A stretch of DNA of 64,000 bases, from NCBI GenBank assembly GCA_002224055.1, contig AZLU01000039.1, positions 62,001 through 126,000 of the forward strand, read 5' to 3'. Positions 22,501 through 35,457 of the stretch are shown here, piece after piece (position 1 is the first letter of the stretch; each line of letters starts with the position of its first letter). The notes under the pieces are model-generated. The model was not told the origin of the DNA, ran no database searches, and saw only the letters and a program-made list of their open reading frames with translations. Origin of the DNA: Pezizomycotina sp. ARF18. Lineage: Eukaryota > Ascomycota. Made by a program: the position numbers and the translations under genes.

Positions 22501-25410
22501 GCACCGCTCCAACGTAGCGGCACTCGAGGCACTCCCCGGTCGCCCCGACCGTCTGCACCAGCAGCGCTTTGTCGGACGCTTCCATATCTTCCTCGTACTC
22601 CATCAGCAGGAGCACGCAACTCTTCAGGTCGAGCAGCGCGGACTTTACCTTGACGTCCGTCGAAAGGTCGTCGCCGTACGTTTTTATCCGAGAGAGATCG
22701 CGCGACGTGAGCGGGCGCCAATCCCACCACCCCTCGACCGCCCCTGAGAGGCTGACGTCAAGGAACTCGTAGTCGTCGTCCGGCCGAACTGCTTCGACGA
22801 TCTGGCTTTCCATGTCCTGCCCCAGCTCGATCGGCATGTCCTCTAGCGAAGTAGCGCACCAGGAGAATGGCCCGAATCGCGCAGCGTTGGCTTACCGTGC
22901 ATCAGGCATGAGTAAGGAATAGCACCGAAGAAACGTAGAATGTCCTTCGTGATCTCGCCTTCGAAGCGGTTATAGTTAAGGTCACGGATGCCCGCTAGCA
23001 GACCGGCGATTTCAGCGCGGTCTTTAGCTTTCGTGGTGAAACGAGGGCGGAGAACCGTAAGCAGATCGGGGACATTCGAAACACGCTGGCGCAGGCGGCG
23101 TATAAGCGACGACGCCAGCCAGTGCGCGCGGGAACAGGTACTCGGATCATGCGCCAAGATATCCCTATCAAGGTCCTTAATCAGCGGCGTATCCTCGTCC
23201 GGGCCCTTGTACAATACCACGACGCGCTCGGACATGGCCAGCTCGAGCGCCGTCCAGCCCCTAGTAAACCACGCGGAGAGCACTATGGCGAGGCAGGGGC
23301 TCCCGTCGTTCTTCCACTCGAAGTTTAAAAGGTAGCTGTCGTGCACGACGGTGTACTTGGCGTCTTTATAGCTCGCGTTCATCCTGTTCAGGGCCTTGCT
23401 GCGGGCGTTAGGTTCTATAGGAATCGATAGGGAATCCCACCACATGCCCTTGCAGCCTAATCTGTCTGCGATGCTTGAGAAGTAACCGAAGAGGCAGCGG
23501 TTTACTGTTCCGGGGTTTTTAAGGCCAATACCCGTGCCGTCCGCCCAGACGTGCGAGATGGCGATGTAGGGTTCGTTGTCTCGGCACAGGCGCATTTCGA
23601 CGGTAGACCATGCCGTTCCACGCCCGAGTTCGAGCGCCGTCTCGAGAATCTCAACGGGGAATATCTTCTCTTGTCCGCAGACTCGCCTACCTCTTCCAGG
23701 CTCGACGCACTTATGCAGCTGCTCGATCTTTGTCGTGTTGAGGAAAGTGTAATTGCACTTGCTAGGCGTACAAGCGTCGTGACCTTCATGCCGGAAAGAA
23801 GCGGCGGAATTACCCATCGTAGCGACAATGTCTGGGATGTCGCCGTCCTTACGGTCGCTGAGGAGAATGAGGCACCACAGGCGGTTCTTGCATATGTGCA
23901 GGCTTTCCAGCTTCTTCAGCGCCTTGTATATGGGTGCATAGCGGTCTCCTGTGGGATCAGTCTCTGGTCCCAGCGGCCAAATTCGGCCGCTCCCGTTCCG
24001 GCGACCGTCTGGACGTTCATCATCCAATATATCAGATTAAGTACTCCGGCAACGTCCATCTTGTCTTTCGAGGCAGAGTTATCCGACGACTCCGACTCGG
24101 CTCGTCGAGGGTGGATTTAATCGGTATGGTATGCTTGGCCAGCGCCGCCTTCAGTACGGCCGCAAGGTATTCGACCGCGCGCGCGATGTGCGTGTGTGCC
24201 ACGCTAAGCTTCTGCTCTTTAGTCATGGCAGCCTGACAGCTCATCGCTACGATTGCCCACCGCCTGAAGGGACCCAGCCGCATGTGGGAGCGTTCCCTTC
24301 CATCTCGGCCCTCTTCGCGCTGCAGGATTTGTTCCCGCAATCGCGGACGCGAGAAGTGATGCAGACGTTGCCGACTTGCGTCAGGAATCCCATCTCGTCG
24401 GGAAGCCGAGGCCTTGCTCGGACATCCACATGTCGGGACGGATCTTCGCGTTCGGGCAACCTTTTTCGGTTCCGGAGGTGGGAACGGTGAGCTCGTCCGA
24501 TGCGTTGAGTAGGTAGAATGGTTCCGTTGGTCCTTCGTCTTCGTCCTCGTCGGCCTCCTCGGCTTCGTTGTCACCTTCGTGTTTGGTAACCTCGTCATCT
24601 TCGTCTTCTTGGGCCTTTCCTCCCTTTTTCTGAAAATTTGGAACTTCGCGGCTGTTATTTTTTGATTCGGGATCTTCTACCTCCTCTTCTTCCTCGCCCT
24701 CGCTCTCAGTCTCCTCTTTCTTCTTCTTCCCAAACTTCGAAAAGGCTCCTTTCATAGACGAAAACGCCTTCTTCACTTGTTTCGTCGGCTTCGAATCGTC
24801 ATTGGCCACTTCCATCTTCTTATTGAACGTCTTGAAAGCATTATTTGAAACATCCTTAACCATCGAAAAGGCACGCTTTGCTTGCTTCATCTTCGAATTA
24901 TGGTCGTCGCTTTCTTCTCTCACTTCAACTTCTTCCTCGACTTCTTCCTCTTCGGTTTCAGTTTCATATATCTTTTTATCCCTTTTGTTTTTCGAAGAGG
25001 CTTCACGCTGAACCTCGGGCTCAGGTTCGGGCTCAGGTTCTTCGACTTCTACTTTGGGTTCTTCCTCCTCTACTTCACTCAACTCTATCTGGCTACCGTC
25101 GCCGGATATGGTACTCGCGTAGTCGTCCGAGTCGGACCAATCCGACGGCTCCTCGCCATTGAGAATCTCTTCCAGGATCTCATGGTAGGCGTACGCTTCG
25201 ATAATGTCCTTAACGCTCGGCACGTTGATAGCAGTGGTGGTCTATATAAATTGCGAGAGCGAAGGATGGTAACACATTTAGTCATCTTTCGATGTAACTA
25301 TGAGGGAAATGTATAGAGTTTCTTACACTGACTAAATCAATCTCGCTCTTGCTGACGCCGTCTTCGAGCTTTAAGCGGGAAGTCGAGGAGATGAGCGCTG
25401 AGATGTCCAT
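19509..25410 (-). CDS. HET-domain protein with C-terminal TPR array (incompatibility/STAND-related)
   Basis: Exon 1 (25410-25327) starts MDISALISSTSRLKLEDG; intron 25326-25242; exon 2 opens TTTAINVPSVKDIIEAYAYH. An N-terminal region of about 240 residues is strongly charged (E/D runs with FSKFGKKKKEE patches, likely disordered). A Cys-rich patch follows (about 24250-24400, CITSRVRDCGNKSC), then AAMTKEQKLSVAHTHIARAV. The HET domain lies at about 23570-23215: PYIAISHVWADGTG, CKGMWWDSLSIPIEPNAR, SYKDAKYTVVHDSYL and WFTRGWTALELAMSERVVVL. A linker with WDWRPLTSRDL comes next, then at least eight kinesin-light-chain-type TPRs (21974-19509; e.g. ALRGLGRARDMPEF, AEQHWRRAYKGYKK, LGRLYRQLGRNDEATRL). 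HET domains trigger cell death in fungal non-self recognition; TPRs are sensor or scaffold repeats. No NACHT/NB-ARC P-loop was seen. Four or more frame shifts. Confidence 0.9.
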
Positions 25411-27644
25411 GGATTTTGGTTCTAACGGCGCCGTCCTCCGTAGAGTATTTGTTGAGATATCGATTGCTGTAAGCAGCCTTATATCAATAAAATCGGGCGG
25501 TTAAATTACACCAAAGCTTCACTCATATATCTATGTCAATGTATGCTCAAGCTCCCGCGCGTTATCTATTATTTATTTCTGATAGTCAACGCTACATCAA
25601 GGCCGTAGCTGCGGGTACCTACCTAAATACAAGCGGTGTTTAGCGGCAACCGCGGTATGTTCAATGGACGGTAAAGGACCGAATCCAGCAACCTAGTAGC
25701 TCGATTCAAAACGTAAATAACAAACCGTACGTAAGGAAAAAGACAAAATTTCCAATCAATCTCGGAAAAAGGAAAGATTCAGCTAAAGAGGCAAAAATCT
25801 TCACAGCTACTCGATGGCAAAAGTCGGAGTATTTATACCCTTTGCCCTCCAAAAGTCTCACTACTAGGTTATAAGAACTTGAGGCTCTAGCTAGCCTAGC
25901 GCCTAGTCATAACGCTAGGTAGAGTAGTGGGCAGAACATATTATTTTTTTTTAAAAAAAAAAAAGATGGGGGGGGGGGATCGCACACAAGCTAGGTATAC
26001 GCGGTAGCTCCATCGGAGCAGGCGACATGCAGGATAAGCTCTCCACGAAAGAAGGATTCTGAGGCTCAAGGTGGAGATTTCCGACCGTTGCGGAGGACTG
26101 ATGCTTCAGATGTCTATTTATATCTGTTCGAGATGAGGCTGAACCTCAATTGTGCTGGAGGGGCCCGGTAATCGGTGAAAGAGGTATATTCGGTGAGAAG
26201 GTACACTCGGGTAAGCAACTATACTCAAAACCCTTTCAATTCCTCTATGTTAATTTTGTACATACAGAAAAATTTAAGATGTAAGAAGGCTTCCTGTTAT
26301 AACAAGTGAGTAACCTAGCTTGGAGTCACTGGATTTCTCTACAAGCAACGCACGATTGGTAATTTTATACGAACCTGCAGATAATTCAATAATGCAGTAG
26401 CTATAGCTCCAGCTTGGCGGCATTTGAACCGTTTATGAGGCTCTAGGTGGATGAGACTCGCAATATTTACCTTTCCCTTGCATATTAAATGGTTAGGTGC
26501 TTAGGCTCTTGACTTGGGCTTGTTCTTGGCTGATACGCTTTTGCATAAGGTTTTTCTTGACGAATTCAGTGGCGCGGTAACCGGCAATAAACGGCTAGTC
26601 CGTAGTCAGCCTCAACCTCTTTTTCCCTGGCATCGACGGTGTCAAAACGAGGCGACAACTAATTTTGTTGTGCTGGAGTAAATAAAACAGGGGAGTAACT
26701 CAGGGTAGTAGATTATGAATGTGTTCGTGATATACCTAAGTATGTGTAGAAAAAAAAAAAAAAAAAAAAAGGAAAAAAGGAAAAAAAGGAAAAAAATGCG
26801 GGGGTTTCCTACGCAGTGTTCGATAGCGTATACAGTCGCCAACTAGTAATCTGAGAGCATCTTATCCTGTATAACAGTGTCTACCTACCTGAATACAATC
26901 ATACCTTTGATATACGACAATTAGCTGCTGTCATACACATGTACAATGTCGAGGCCTTGCGCAGGAAAAAGTTTGGTACCATTTACTTTAGGGGAAGAAT
27001 ACATCTGGGTATTCCGATAAAGCATTAGAAACGTTACCTCTGTGCTTTCCTGCAGTATACGGGCTTGATTCCCGTGCCTATTTTTCTTTCCCATTTTCCC
27101 ACCCGGGTTTCTACCAGTTGCGGGAACCGAAAGTCACAATGCATCGTACATGACCTTCTTGCCCTGATGATTCAAATGGAGTTATATGAGAAAACATTTA
27201 TACCGATCTTGAAAATTTCACCCAATTTCATCACGCTAACTACAATATACGAACTTCTATTCAATCATCATCGTTATTTTTATTAGATTACAGTACAATT
27301 TCTGAAGACGAGTAAAAGTTTCCGGATAGCTCTATATATCCGTCTTTTCTCATCTTGACTAAAAGAGGAACATGTTTGCCATGCTCCTGAAACTACTTAC
27401 TGGTAGCGTTCTTCCCGGAAGAGTAGCAATACTCTCTCTGGACCACTCCCGCTGGCGCTCCACTGGTCTTCCGTACTCATTTATTAGTAGTATTATCTCC
27501 CCAATATAATTGCCTCCCATCGTCTCTCGAAATATCGATATACACAATGGACCCCATTCTCCAAAATAAAACTGCCCTTCCAAAAAGACAAACTCACTTC
27601 TCCTTCCAAAATTCTCTTACAACTCCACATTACCGTCTCCACGC
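25411..27644. other. AT-rich spacer with homopolymers
   Basis: Holds a short palindromic CTAGG-rich segment near 25885-25925, an A run followed by a G run (about 25945-25978), and an A run at about 26750-26770. No coding or RNA gene recognised. Confidence 0.45.
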
Positions 27645-29259
27645 TCAATCACACCCGCACCGCGCGCAATCCCTTTCCCTCTCCCGTTCGATCTCCTCCT
27701 CCTCCCTATCAATCTCCGCCTGCGTCCTCTTCAAGCAAGGTATATACCGTATTCTTCGGCAAATACCCACATTCGCCCTCTCCCTCTCGTGCACGCTCTC
27801 GTGGTACAGCGCCTCGTCCGGAATATCCCTCGTGAAGCCCAAATTCGGCGGCCAGTGTCTCGGCACCCACTTCCCAAACTCCAGCTCCAACCGCGTGAAA
27901 ATCGGACTGATCTCAATCAACCACCAACTCAGCGTCGCCATCTTGCCCCAACCGCCGCCGAATTTCAGCGCGTCATGGACGGTCGCGACGCCATCGAGTG
28001 CCTATTTTTCCGCCAGAGACCGCGTACGGCGTGCATGTCCAGTTTAACCGGTCGGTCGATTGCGGTCCGACGTCTTTATCTTCGATCGCGATTACTTCTT
28101 TTAGCATCCAACCCAAGGTAATGTCGGAGATTAAAGGCCTGCCTTCTTCGATGGACCAGCCGCCGCCTATGTCAGCGTGGTTTCCGGGAAACCATACTTC
28201 TTTAACATCCTGCTTCTTGAAATCGACCCCCTGGCTCTGCGCGTACAAATACGGTTTAAACTTCGCCCGTCTTTCGTCGATCGCGACCGCATGTCTAACG
28301 TGATCTGCAGCCGGCGGCGCATCCTCCGGAAATGTCTTCCGGAACATCGGCATCTCAAACCTACCCACGCTATTAACGGTGTCGTATAATCCCAAAAGGT
28401 AAACGCGGACGCCGTGTCTGCAGAACGTGTTCTTGAAGTGCTGCATGTGCTTGTGGATTGTTTTAGCGGTCTTAGTCCGGAGGTTTTTTATGCGCTCGAA
28501 TTTGGCGAAGGATTTGTAGGCGAAGGGATCAGTTCTTCGTTTCCGCGGTTTAGGAGGCCGACGTTTTGGACCATTTGGGCGAGGAAGCGCGCGGTGTAGG
28601 CGCCCCGGGAGAAGCCGAAGATGTAGATTTTGTCGCCTGGGGAGTAGTAGCGCATTATGAAACCTGAAAATGGGTTCGTTAGCGCCGACTTCTCATAATC
28701 TTGACATCTTTGGTTTCTCTCTCTCTGTTTTTTTTTTTTTTTTTTTTTTCTTTTTTCCCAACCAGAACGACTGGTAGGGGAAATGTATACATACTGTAAC
28801 CCGCAATAACGTGGTGATCGAAACTCGTCCCGACGGCTTCGTCTATGCTCTTCCTGACGTAGTGCTTCACCCGCGCCCAAGGGCCGGGCGCGAAATCGTG
28901 CTGGCCGGAAATGTACGTCCCTATTCCCGGTTGGTAGTACATGTACTGCTGCGGGTCGTGCTTGTCCAGCATTTGGTATATCTTGACTGTAAAACAGACG
29001 AAATATTTCTATTAGTTTCCGACTTTCCGTCTCATAACCCTCACCTGTTCTCCCTTCCTTCTTGTTCTAGGCACAATTTCCATACGAAGAGCCCTTTTCA
29101 ACAACAATATATATATATATATATATATCTCAAGGAAGAATACTCACCGATATTCGTATCATCCTCCCCACCATGGAATTTATTCCCCGTCCCATCAAAG
29201 CACAGCACCAGCCGCTTAATCTTCACTTCGATCTCACGTACTTGACCAGCGTACGGCAT
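27645..29259 (-). CDS. DUF2235 alpha/beta-hydrolase family protein
   Basis: ATG 29259: [12 protein letters not shown] then [17 protein letters not shown], the DUF2235 opening. Exon 1 29259-29148, intron to 28987 (contains a TA dinucleotide repeat); exon 2 28986-28795, intron 28794-28664 (contains a long T run); exon 3 from 28663. Exon 3 carries [20 protein letters not shown] with the nucleophile elbow G-F-S-R-G, then [32 protein letters not shown] and later [37 protein letters not shown]. Stop taken at 27645. The family includes bacterial type VI secretion phospholipases (Tle1); fungal members are uncharacterised. Ser, the DTV Asp and the NHADIGGG His are all present, so the triad looks intact. 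The frame break after GNEELIP is repaired in thought by one extra G in the plus-strand GGG at 28525-28527. Confidence 0.93.
29107..29128. repeat. TA dinucleotide microsatellite in DUF2235 intron 1
   Basis: About eleven tandem TA units inside the first intron of the DUF2235 gene; AT-rich intronic microsatellite of no obvious function. Confidence 0.8.
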
Positions 29260-32200
29260 CGGATCCAGCTCTAAATCGAACGAATCTGCCGACAGCGGCG
29301 AGCGGCCGGGACTACTCTTCCTCGTCCCATTCTTGCTCCCATTCCCACTCGTTTTACAGCTGCATTTTTCGTTGTTATTGCTGTCGGGGACAGTTTGTAT
29401 ATTCGCTAGGACGGGGCGGTGTTCTAATTCTTCTTCTTTTCTGATAATATTGTGTCTTCTTCGAGGATGGGGTGTGTCATTGCTGTTGTTGGACGTATTT
29501 GTCGCGTGGGATATGTGTGTCTCGGAGCGGTATGCGAATGTTGTTTTGTCTTAGAATTACCGGTGCTAACGCTCGTTTGCCGGCCTTCCGGAGAAGTCTA
29601 TATCTACGGGATTTAGTCGATATATAGAGATATACAACAGCGAAGAAAAGATTACGGTGAGAGACAAAAAAGTCGGACAACTGGCTATAAGAAAGAATAT
29701 ATAGCTGAAAGATGAATTGTGTACAAGTATCAATTCAAGGATATTCGGGGAATTTATAGCTGAAGCACGAAAAACTCCAATTGGTGTGGGTGCGAAAATA
29801 AAGGCCCCCCAAATCTAGTGCTGTACTACAGCAAGGAAAGAATAAAAACAAAATAAACGGGTATTGTGTAATTTTATTTTCCTATTCTCATCTCAAAAGG
29901 TGGTACGGGCTGACCCGCTAGTACGTTTTACGAGCGTAGACGAGGGGGGAGATTTTGCTAGCCAATGGTTCCTTTATATCTGACCAATAGGCAAAAGCAA
30001 CGAGACAATTTAGAAAAGATAGGCTTGCGAATGAGGCTGGCTAGGCTTTGCTGGGCTGGCCAAAGCTTTCTTTTGTTTTCGTTTTGCGCAATAATACTTG
30101 ACGGCGGCAAGTACGGGTAGGGTAGTATTCGCATGAAATCCAGAGACAAAAATCACGAATCAGCGGGAGAGGAGAAGAAAAAGCTTTATATTTTTCAAAT
30201 TGGAAATCAAAAAGTCGGGTTTGATTTGGTGTGGGTCCACACCAAGCCTTCCGTCGTCAATAGTCGTAGTTTGTATTTTCGAATCAGGAAATATACAGGA
30301 TCGTATGCAGTTGGTATATGCAGTTGGTGAGAGAAAACACTGAGAAGGTTTATATGTACTGTACGTAAAAATTTTGTGCAAATCTGTGCAACGCAAAATT
30401 GGCGACTGGAATGTCTCTCCAAGAAGGGTTCAAATGGCAGGGGCAGGGGCAGGGGCAGGGATATCCAGGATTTACATCAAAGGCAAGAAGAAGGAAAAAA
30501 GTATCCAACAATGTTGAAGAGCGGAACAATAAGGGAAAAAGCGGCTGTGATGTCTGCCTGCCTGCCTCCTCACTTTAATAGGTGCATTGGTCTCTTTCTG
30601 GTAGTTTGAAGAAGAGGGTGTGGTTGTCAAAAAAGGATCCAGCGGCATCGATTCGAGGCAGCGGTCAAGGCTCAAGCTAGAGAACTAGATGGCGATTCGT
30701 TGATCTTCTCCAAAATTCCCTACTTTTGTTATTATTCACTAATCAATAATACTAGTAATATCAAAATCGACCTCTTTAGGGGGGGTTAATTCGACATTCC
30801 AACTTGCCCTATTGGGGTACTTAACCCACTAAACCACCCCCCTCGCTTGCCAGGTTGCCAGGATCCTTTCAGCTTGTTTAGAGCCAATACGGAACTTTTA
30901 TTTCTACTCCGCTTGATAGGTGCGAAAAGAGATTTGTTAGAGGAATATCTACCCTGGACAGGCTTTGAGTTTTTTGACACATGAAGAATCAAAAGATTTT
31001 CCCGGTCACCGACTTCCATTATGGAGTACTTCCAGCGGTAAGAAGGCCCGGTTATGGAGTTGATATCGATTATAGTATTCGTGTCAAGTATTATTCAAAA
31101 AATATTACTGTCTAGTCGTCATCTGAACTTTATTATAAGCATCTAGATCTTTTTTTTTTTTCTTTTTCCGTGAATAAAAACAATCTCTCGCTTCCTTCGG
31201 CACGGGAGATATTTCCCGTCGCATGTCTTTATATAGCTCGGAAAGGTATAGTTCGGTTAACGAATCCTAGCACGCACCCTTTTTTTTTTTTTTTTTTTTT
31301 TTCTTCGTCCTCGGAGGTTTTCTTGGTTGCTTGGAAATTGGAGATCGAAGCCGATCGCTATAATCGAGCGATTTTTATAACCCGTTCTCTTCCCCGGTTT
31401 TAATAGGAAGAAATCCTTAAATGCTCGGGTGCTGTTCATCTGTCAACATCCATGTTTTTTTTACCCACGCGTGGGTTTTGAGCTACAAATCACAATCGTA
31501 CCCCTCGTGGAGATGCAATTGGGGAAACTATTAACTTGTTTAATGACGACAATGTAGGACCCTGAATTACGACTTTTATTCTCCCCACGAGCTCCCCTCC
31601 AAGGGCGCTTAAGAAATAACTTCCGGTTGCCCCGCCTGCAAAGATCAAAAAGGCTCGCCCGTGTAACGTAACCTTCTCGTCTTTTCTGTCACACTGCATG
31701 TTGAAGGTGCTTACTTTGAGAAGTATCCGTATGCGCAGGCAACGATTAATAGATGTTATAGGTTTCTCACCTGTACCGCCTATTTTTTGAGATGGTGCTT
31801 AGGTACAAATATTTGAACATAAAAGGGTGTAGAAAGAAAAACAAAAGCAAAGAAAAGCTAGAAAAAAAAAAGCTCAATGCAGTAAACTTTGAAGTAACCC
31901 ATCGATTGTGCGAGAAAGATTATGGCTGACACTCTTTGGAGATATATACATTAGTTGTACTATTACTACTACTATTATTATGATGAAATGAAGCACATGC
32001 ACAGTTTTTGCGAAGAAAGATCGAAACATCGGTCTGACATAACTGAAACAAAAAAAGGGCTCAAGGCCTAGGTCCTCAGTCTCCACAAAACTTCAAAAAA
32101 TGCGGGGAAATAATACGAAGTAACATAACGAGTGATTAAAAATTTCCCGCTATGGAATATTGCGAGAAACTCTCTTCTTCCAGATGGAAATTTATCAAGG

Positions 32201-33887
32201 ATCAAGGGCCCAATATTATTCGCCTCGATATTTGATTTAAAGCGAAAGGGCCGCTCTTTTTTTTTTTGGTATCCTGAACAGTAAATGCGAAGAACCGTTT
32301 CGAAATGAAAGGCCGGCTTTTGGTGATATAGAGAGACGAGGCGATTGAATTGGGAAACCAATCGATAATTATGAAAGGGTATCAGAGCTTCCGATGGTAA
32401 TGTTTTCGGTTATCTTACTTGGCGGCTTTGGACTGAAGATGTGAGAGGTGAAAAAACCAACAGCAGATCCGAAAGGATGCAAGTCTTGAAGAAAGGTGAA
32501 AAGAGCGAAGCAGATTCCTTCAGGAGAAGCTGGCATGATACGGAAAAGATGCCTAGAGCAAAACACTAAGTGTACTTTGCAGGTGTATACGAACCTTGCA
32601 AATCACATATCAACAAAAAATGGTTTATATTGCGCATGAAACATAAAACATAAATAGCAGGCACCTCTGTTTTGAAAGCCAAAGAAAATCACTGGTTAAT
32701 ATGATAACGCGTTATGATAATAGCAGGAAGAATAGTAGAGTTCTTTAATAAAGGCTCAAGCCCTCAAGTTTTCGTAAGATGCGACAACATCGCGGTGATA
32801 TATGTTAGCAGCTATTAAAGGTGATCAAGTTCTTCACGGCTTGTACGCGACCAATACCCGCATTTTCCCTTCCTTAGTTGAACTACTCAATATTGTCATC
32901 CTCGTGGTAAATTTGAATATAGATTTTGAGTTAGTAACTTGAACAACTATTAAGTATTGTTTAGTAAAGCTTTTAATGTTCCTGTTGATGCTGCCTTCGT
33001 ATTATGGGTATACCAGACTTGCCGGTTCTAAACCAGATATCAAGTCTAATAGTAGTCTCTGTTAAAATAATACTTCATAAGCTTAAATATGTAATAAAAA
33101 ATATCGGCCAAGCTGCCAAAATCAAAAAGGTATTTCTCTTAAACTGTGTATAAATCTGAAATGATCAGATCAGTGTTTGTCGTTCGGCCATATTCGGACA
33201 ATAATAATGTTGTTTCTAATCTTTACACCTGAACAAAGTAACATTGGCTGTTTTTTTTTTTTATCTCCTTGGAATCTTTTTTATCTATCACGGGAATCGT
33301 TATGATGTATTCTCTGAAAGCTCACCTACTAGTTCGTTAGTCGTTCTTTCTATTTTCCCTGAGTGTTCTATAGATCTACTTTAGACCGAAAAAAAAAAAA
33401 AAAAAATAGGGCCAATAGTTTACAGACTTAATTTACCTCCCCATCTCTCCCTCCCCATTTCTTCAATAACGTCCTGCCGCCGAATATATTTACGATATGT
33501 ATAGTTAGGTGCAGATACTGTATATAATATACAATTACTTTAATACACAGTTTAAAAAAAAATGATGAAAGATTAGGATACGCTATCCTATTAGAAATAA
33601 AATGTTTGGGGCATATAAAGTCCTCCGTTTTGGAGGAGTATTTTTTTTTTTAGATACCTCGAATGGTCTCTCTCTCTCCCTAGTCTCTTCATTTATCAAT
33701 AAATTCATAAAACCGCCCCGCCGCCCTCTACTTTCGCGGCGTCCCCCACCTTCTCCTCGGCACCCGCGACATTTTCCTCATCATCTACATTCCTTAGCCC
33801 TGAATCCCTAACCTTCTCCTCACCATCTACTAGTTTCTCCTCCTTATCCACTCCACCCTCCCCTCCACCGCCACACTCCCATCCCCT
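29260..33887. other. 4.6 kb AT-rich gene desert
   Basis: No conserved protein, tRNA or rRNA seen. Contents: four tandem GGGGCA-like hexamers at about 30440-30460; T runs at 31149-31160 and 31280-31302, an A run at 33390-33406; and a diverged copy of a short repeat that also occurs at 43.3 kb (see 32731-32835). Confidence 0.45.
32731..32835 (+). repeat. Short peptide-encoding repeat, family A copy 1 (pseudogene fragment)
   Basis: Reads AGRIVEFFNKGSSPQVFVRC then DNIAVIYVSSY before a stop. It aligns with the copy at 43287-43398 (AGRIVKFFIEGLKPKVLARC, SDIAGICMAVV). About half the residues match and DNA matches are in blocks, so this is a diverged copy of one ancestral coding segment. I do not recognise the parent gene. 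Confidence 0.5.
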
Positions 33888-34788
33888 TCACCATCTTAAC
33901 CTCACAAACCCCTCTTTCTCCCCCTCGGTAATAAACCCAGCGTACGTCTCCCCGCATACAGTGCCCTCAAATTCCTATACTCCAACCTCCTCAGCACCCC
34001 CTTTATTACCCTCCTCCCTCCACCGCTGCCACTGCCTCAGCATCAGCAAAACGTTAAGCGGTCCGTGAACGACCGGCGCCGGGTGCCGCTCTACGTCACG
34101 ACAGTAGTCCGGATTATAGTGTATCTGGTGCGCGTTGAACGTCACCGCGGAAAATCTGAAGAGCGTTGGTACGTCGTGCTTGTAGAACTCTTTATGTATT
34201 GCGTCTTTACCTAATTCTTCGAATTCCCCGATACTAGTTTCGGCGGGGAAGGGTGGTATAGGAGTTGATGTATCTACGGCAGGTAGATACACCCAATTCC
34301 TTTCCTCCTCCACCGCAACGTTCTCCGGATCCGCTCCGCGCCAGTACCTCTTCCCAACCTTCAACAGCAACATATCCTCCCCTCCCTCCTCGTCTAACTT
34401 CGGCGCTTAACAACTTCGTCCACTCCCTACAACCTTACCACACGCAGGAACTTCTTAGTATTATTCCACCTCATAGTACCCCCCGCCCACATCCTCCGCG
34501 GGAATTTGGTCGTGAGCGGTGCTTCCATGCGGAACTCGTCGAACGCGCCGTCGGGGCGGAGTTCATGTTGGGGAGCGAAGGGGAGGAAGTACGCGAGGTG
34601 GCAGGCGGGGGGTATTTTTGCGGGTTGCTTGTACTTGGGAGGTTGGCGGTAGCTGGAGACGCCGAGGACGGCGTTTAGGCGGTGGAGGGTTTCGGCGTCG
34701 ACCATTTGGGCTGTTGTGCGGTGGAGGGAGTGGGTGTGAGGAAGGAGGCGATGTGGGCGGAGAGGGAGGAGGTGGTGGTGGCGGCCAT
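33888..34788 (-). CDS. Hotdog-fold itaconyl/mesaconyl-CoA hydratase-like (HTD2 family) dehydratase
   Basis: ATG at 34788 (MAATTTSSLSAHIASFLT). After a shift: MVDAETLHRLNAVLG, HLAYFLPFAPQHELRPDGAF, TKFPRRMWAGGTMRW; then after another shift KLDEEGGEDMLLLKVGKRYW, EERNWVYLPAV, the hallmark FRFSAVTFNAHQIHYNPDYC and PAPVVHGPLNVLLML. A last shift gives LEYRNLRALYAGETYAGFIT and stop at 33888. Architecture (N-terminal FAS1-like half with RRMWAGG, C-terminal hotdog with FNxHxIH) is that of HTD2/mesaconyl-C4-CoA hydratase. Family members either dehydrate 3-hydroxyacyl thioesters in mitochondrial fatty acid synthesis or hydrate C5-dicarboxylic CoA esters. The neighbouring CitE-like lyase favours the latter. 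The break before AGETY needs one extra C in the CCCC at 33950-33953. Confidence 0.82.
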
Positions 34789-34930
34789 GGCTTTGGGCCT
34801 TTACTGGAGGCGTCGATCGGGGAGGGGCTGTTGATGTGAAGGATTTGGAGTGTTTATGGCGGCAGAGGATCGAGGATCTGAGTTTGACGTTTGTCGGTCG
34901 GCAACTGCCATATCCTTTTTTCTAATTTGT

Positions 34931-35105
34931 TATTTTATTTTTATTTTTATTTTTATTTTCATTTTCATTTTTATTTTATTTTATTTTTATTTTATTTTTA
35001 TTTTTATTTTTTTTTATTTTTATTTTATTTTTATTTTTATTTTTATTTTATTTTTATTTTTATTTTTATTATTTTATATATTTTTATTTATTTTATATAT
35101 TTTTT
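34931..35105. repeat. TTTTTA/TTTTA microsatellite-like tract
   Basis: About 175 bases built almost wholly of TTTTTA and TTTTA units with occasional C. It sits in the divergent promoter spacer between the hydratase-like gene (-) and the SDR gene (+), so it may influence nucleosome placement there; that role is inference. Confidence 0.9.
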
Positions 35106-35457
35106 AGGCCGCGGCGAATGCTGAATGGAGGGGAGGGGTTCTAGAAGCCCCACCATGCCGAAAAATAGCGGGGCACATTTATTGGCAATTTAATACCCGA
35201 AAAACACTAGAAGTATAGTACAGATACTTAGTATATATATTGAACATCACCAGTCCCTTCTTCAATTCCAACCTAATTGACTTCAATTGCCATCAGTCTC
35301 GAGTTTCAAAGAAAAACTTCTTCAATACTCAAGCAGGTATTGCTTTTGAAGACAGCCGTTATCGTTTTCATTCGAGCTGGTAGCTATCTAATTGATCCCT
35401 CGGAAGCTATCCAAACAGCCACCGAAATAAACTCCTTTCATAAATCTCGAAAGAGCA

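Noticed and set aside
22235-22747. 170-codon plus-strand frame
   Set aside because: Antisense shadow of the HET-TPR gene's acidic linker; Leu/Val/His-rich composition typical of a complement of Glu/Asp codons.
27055-27090. ACGGG-loop-CCCGT resembling a tRNA T-arm
   Set aside because: No D-arm, anticodon arm or acceptor stem at the right distances.
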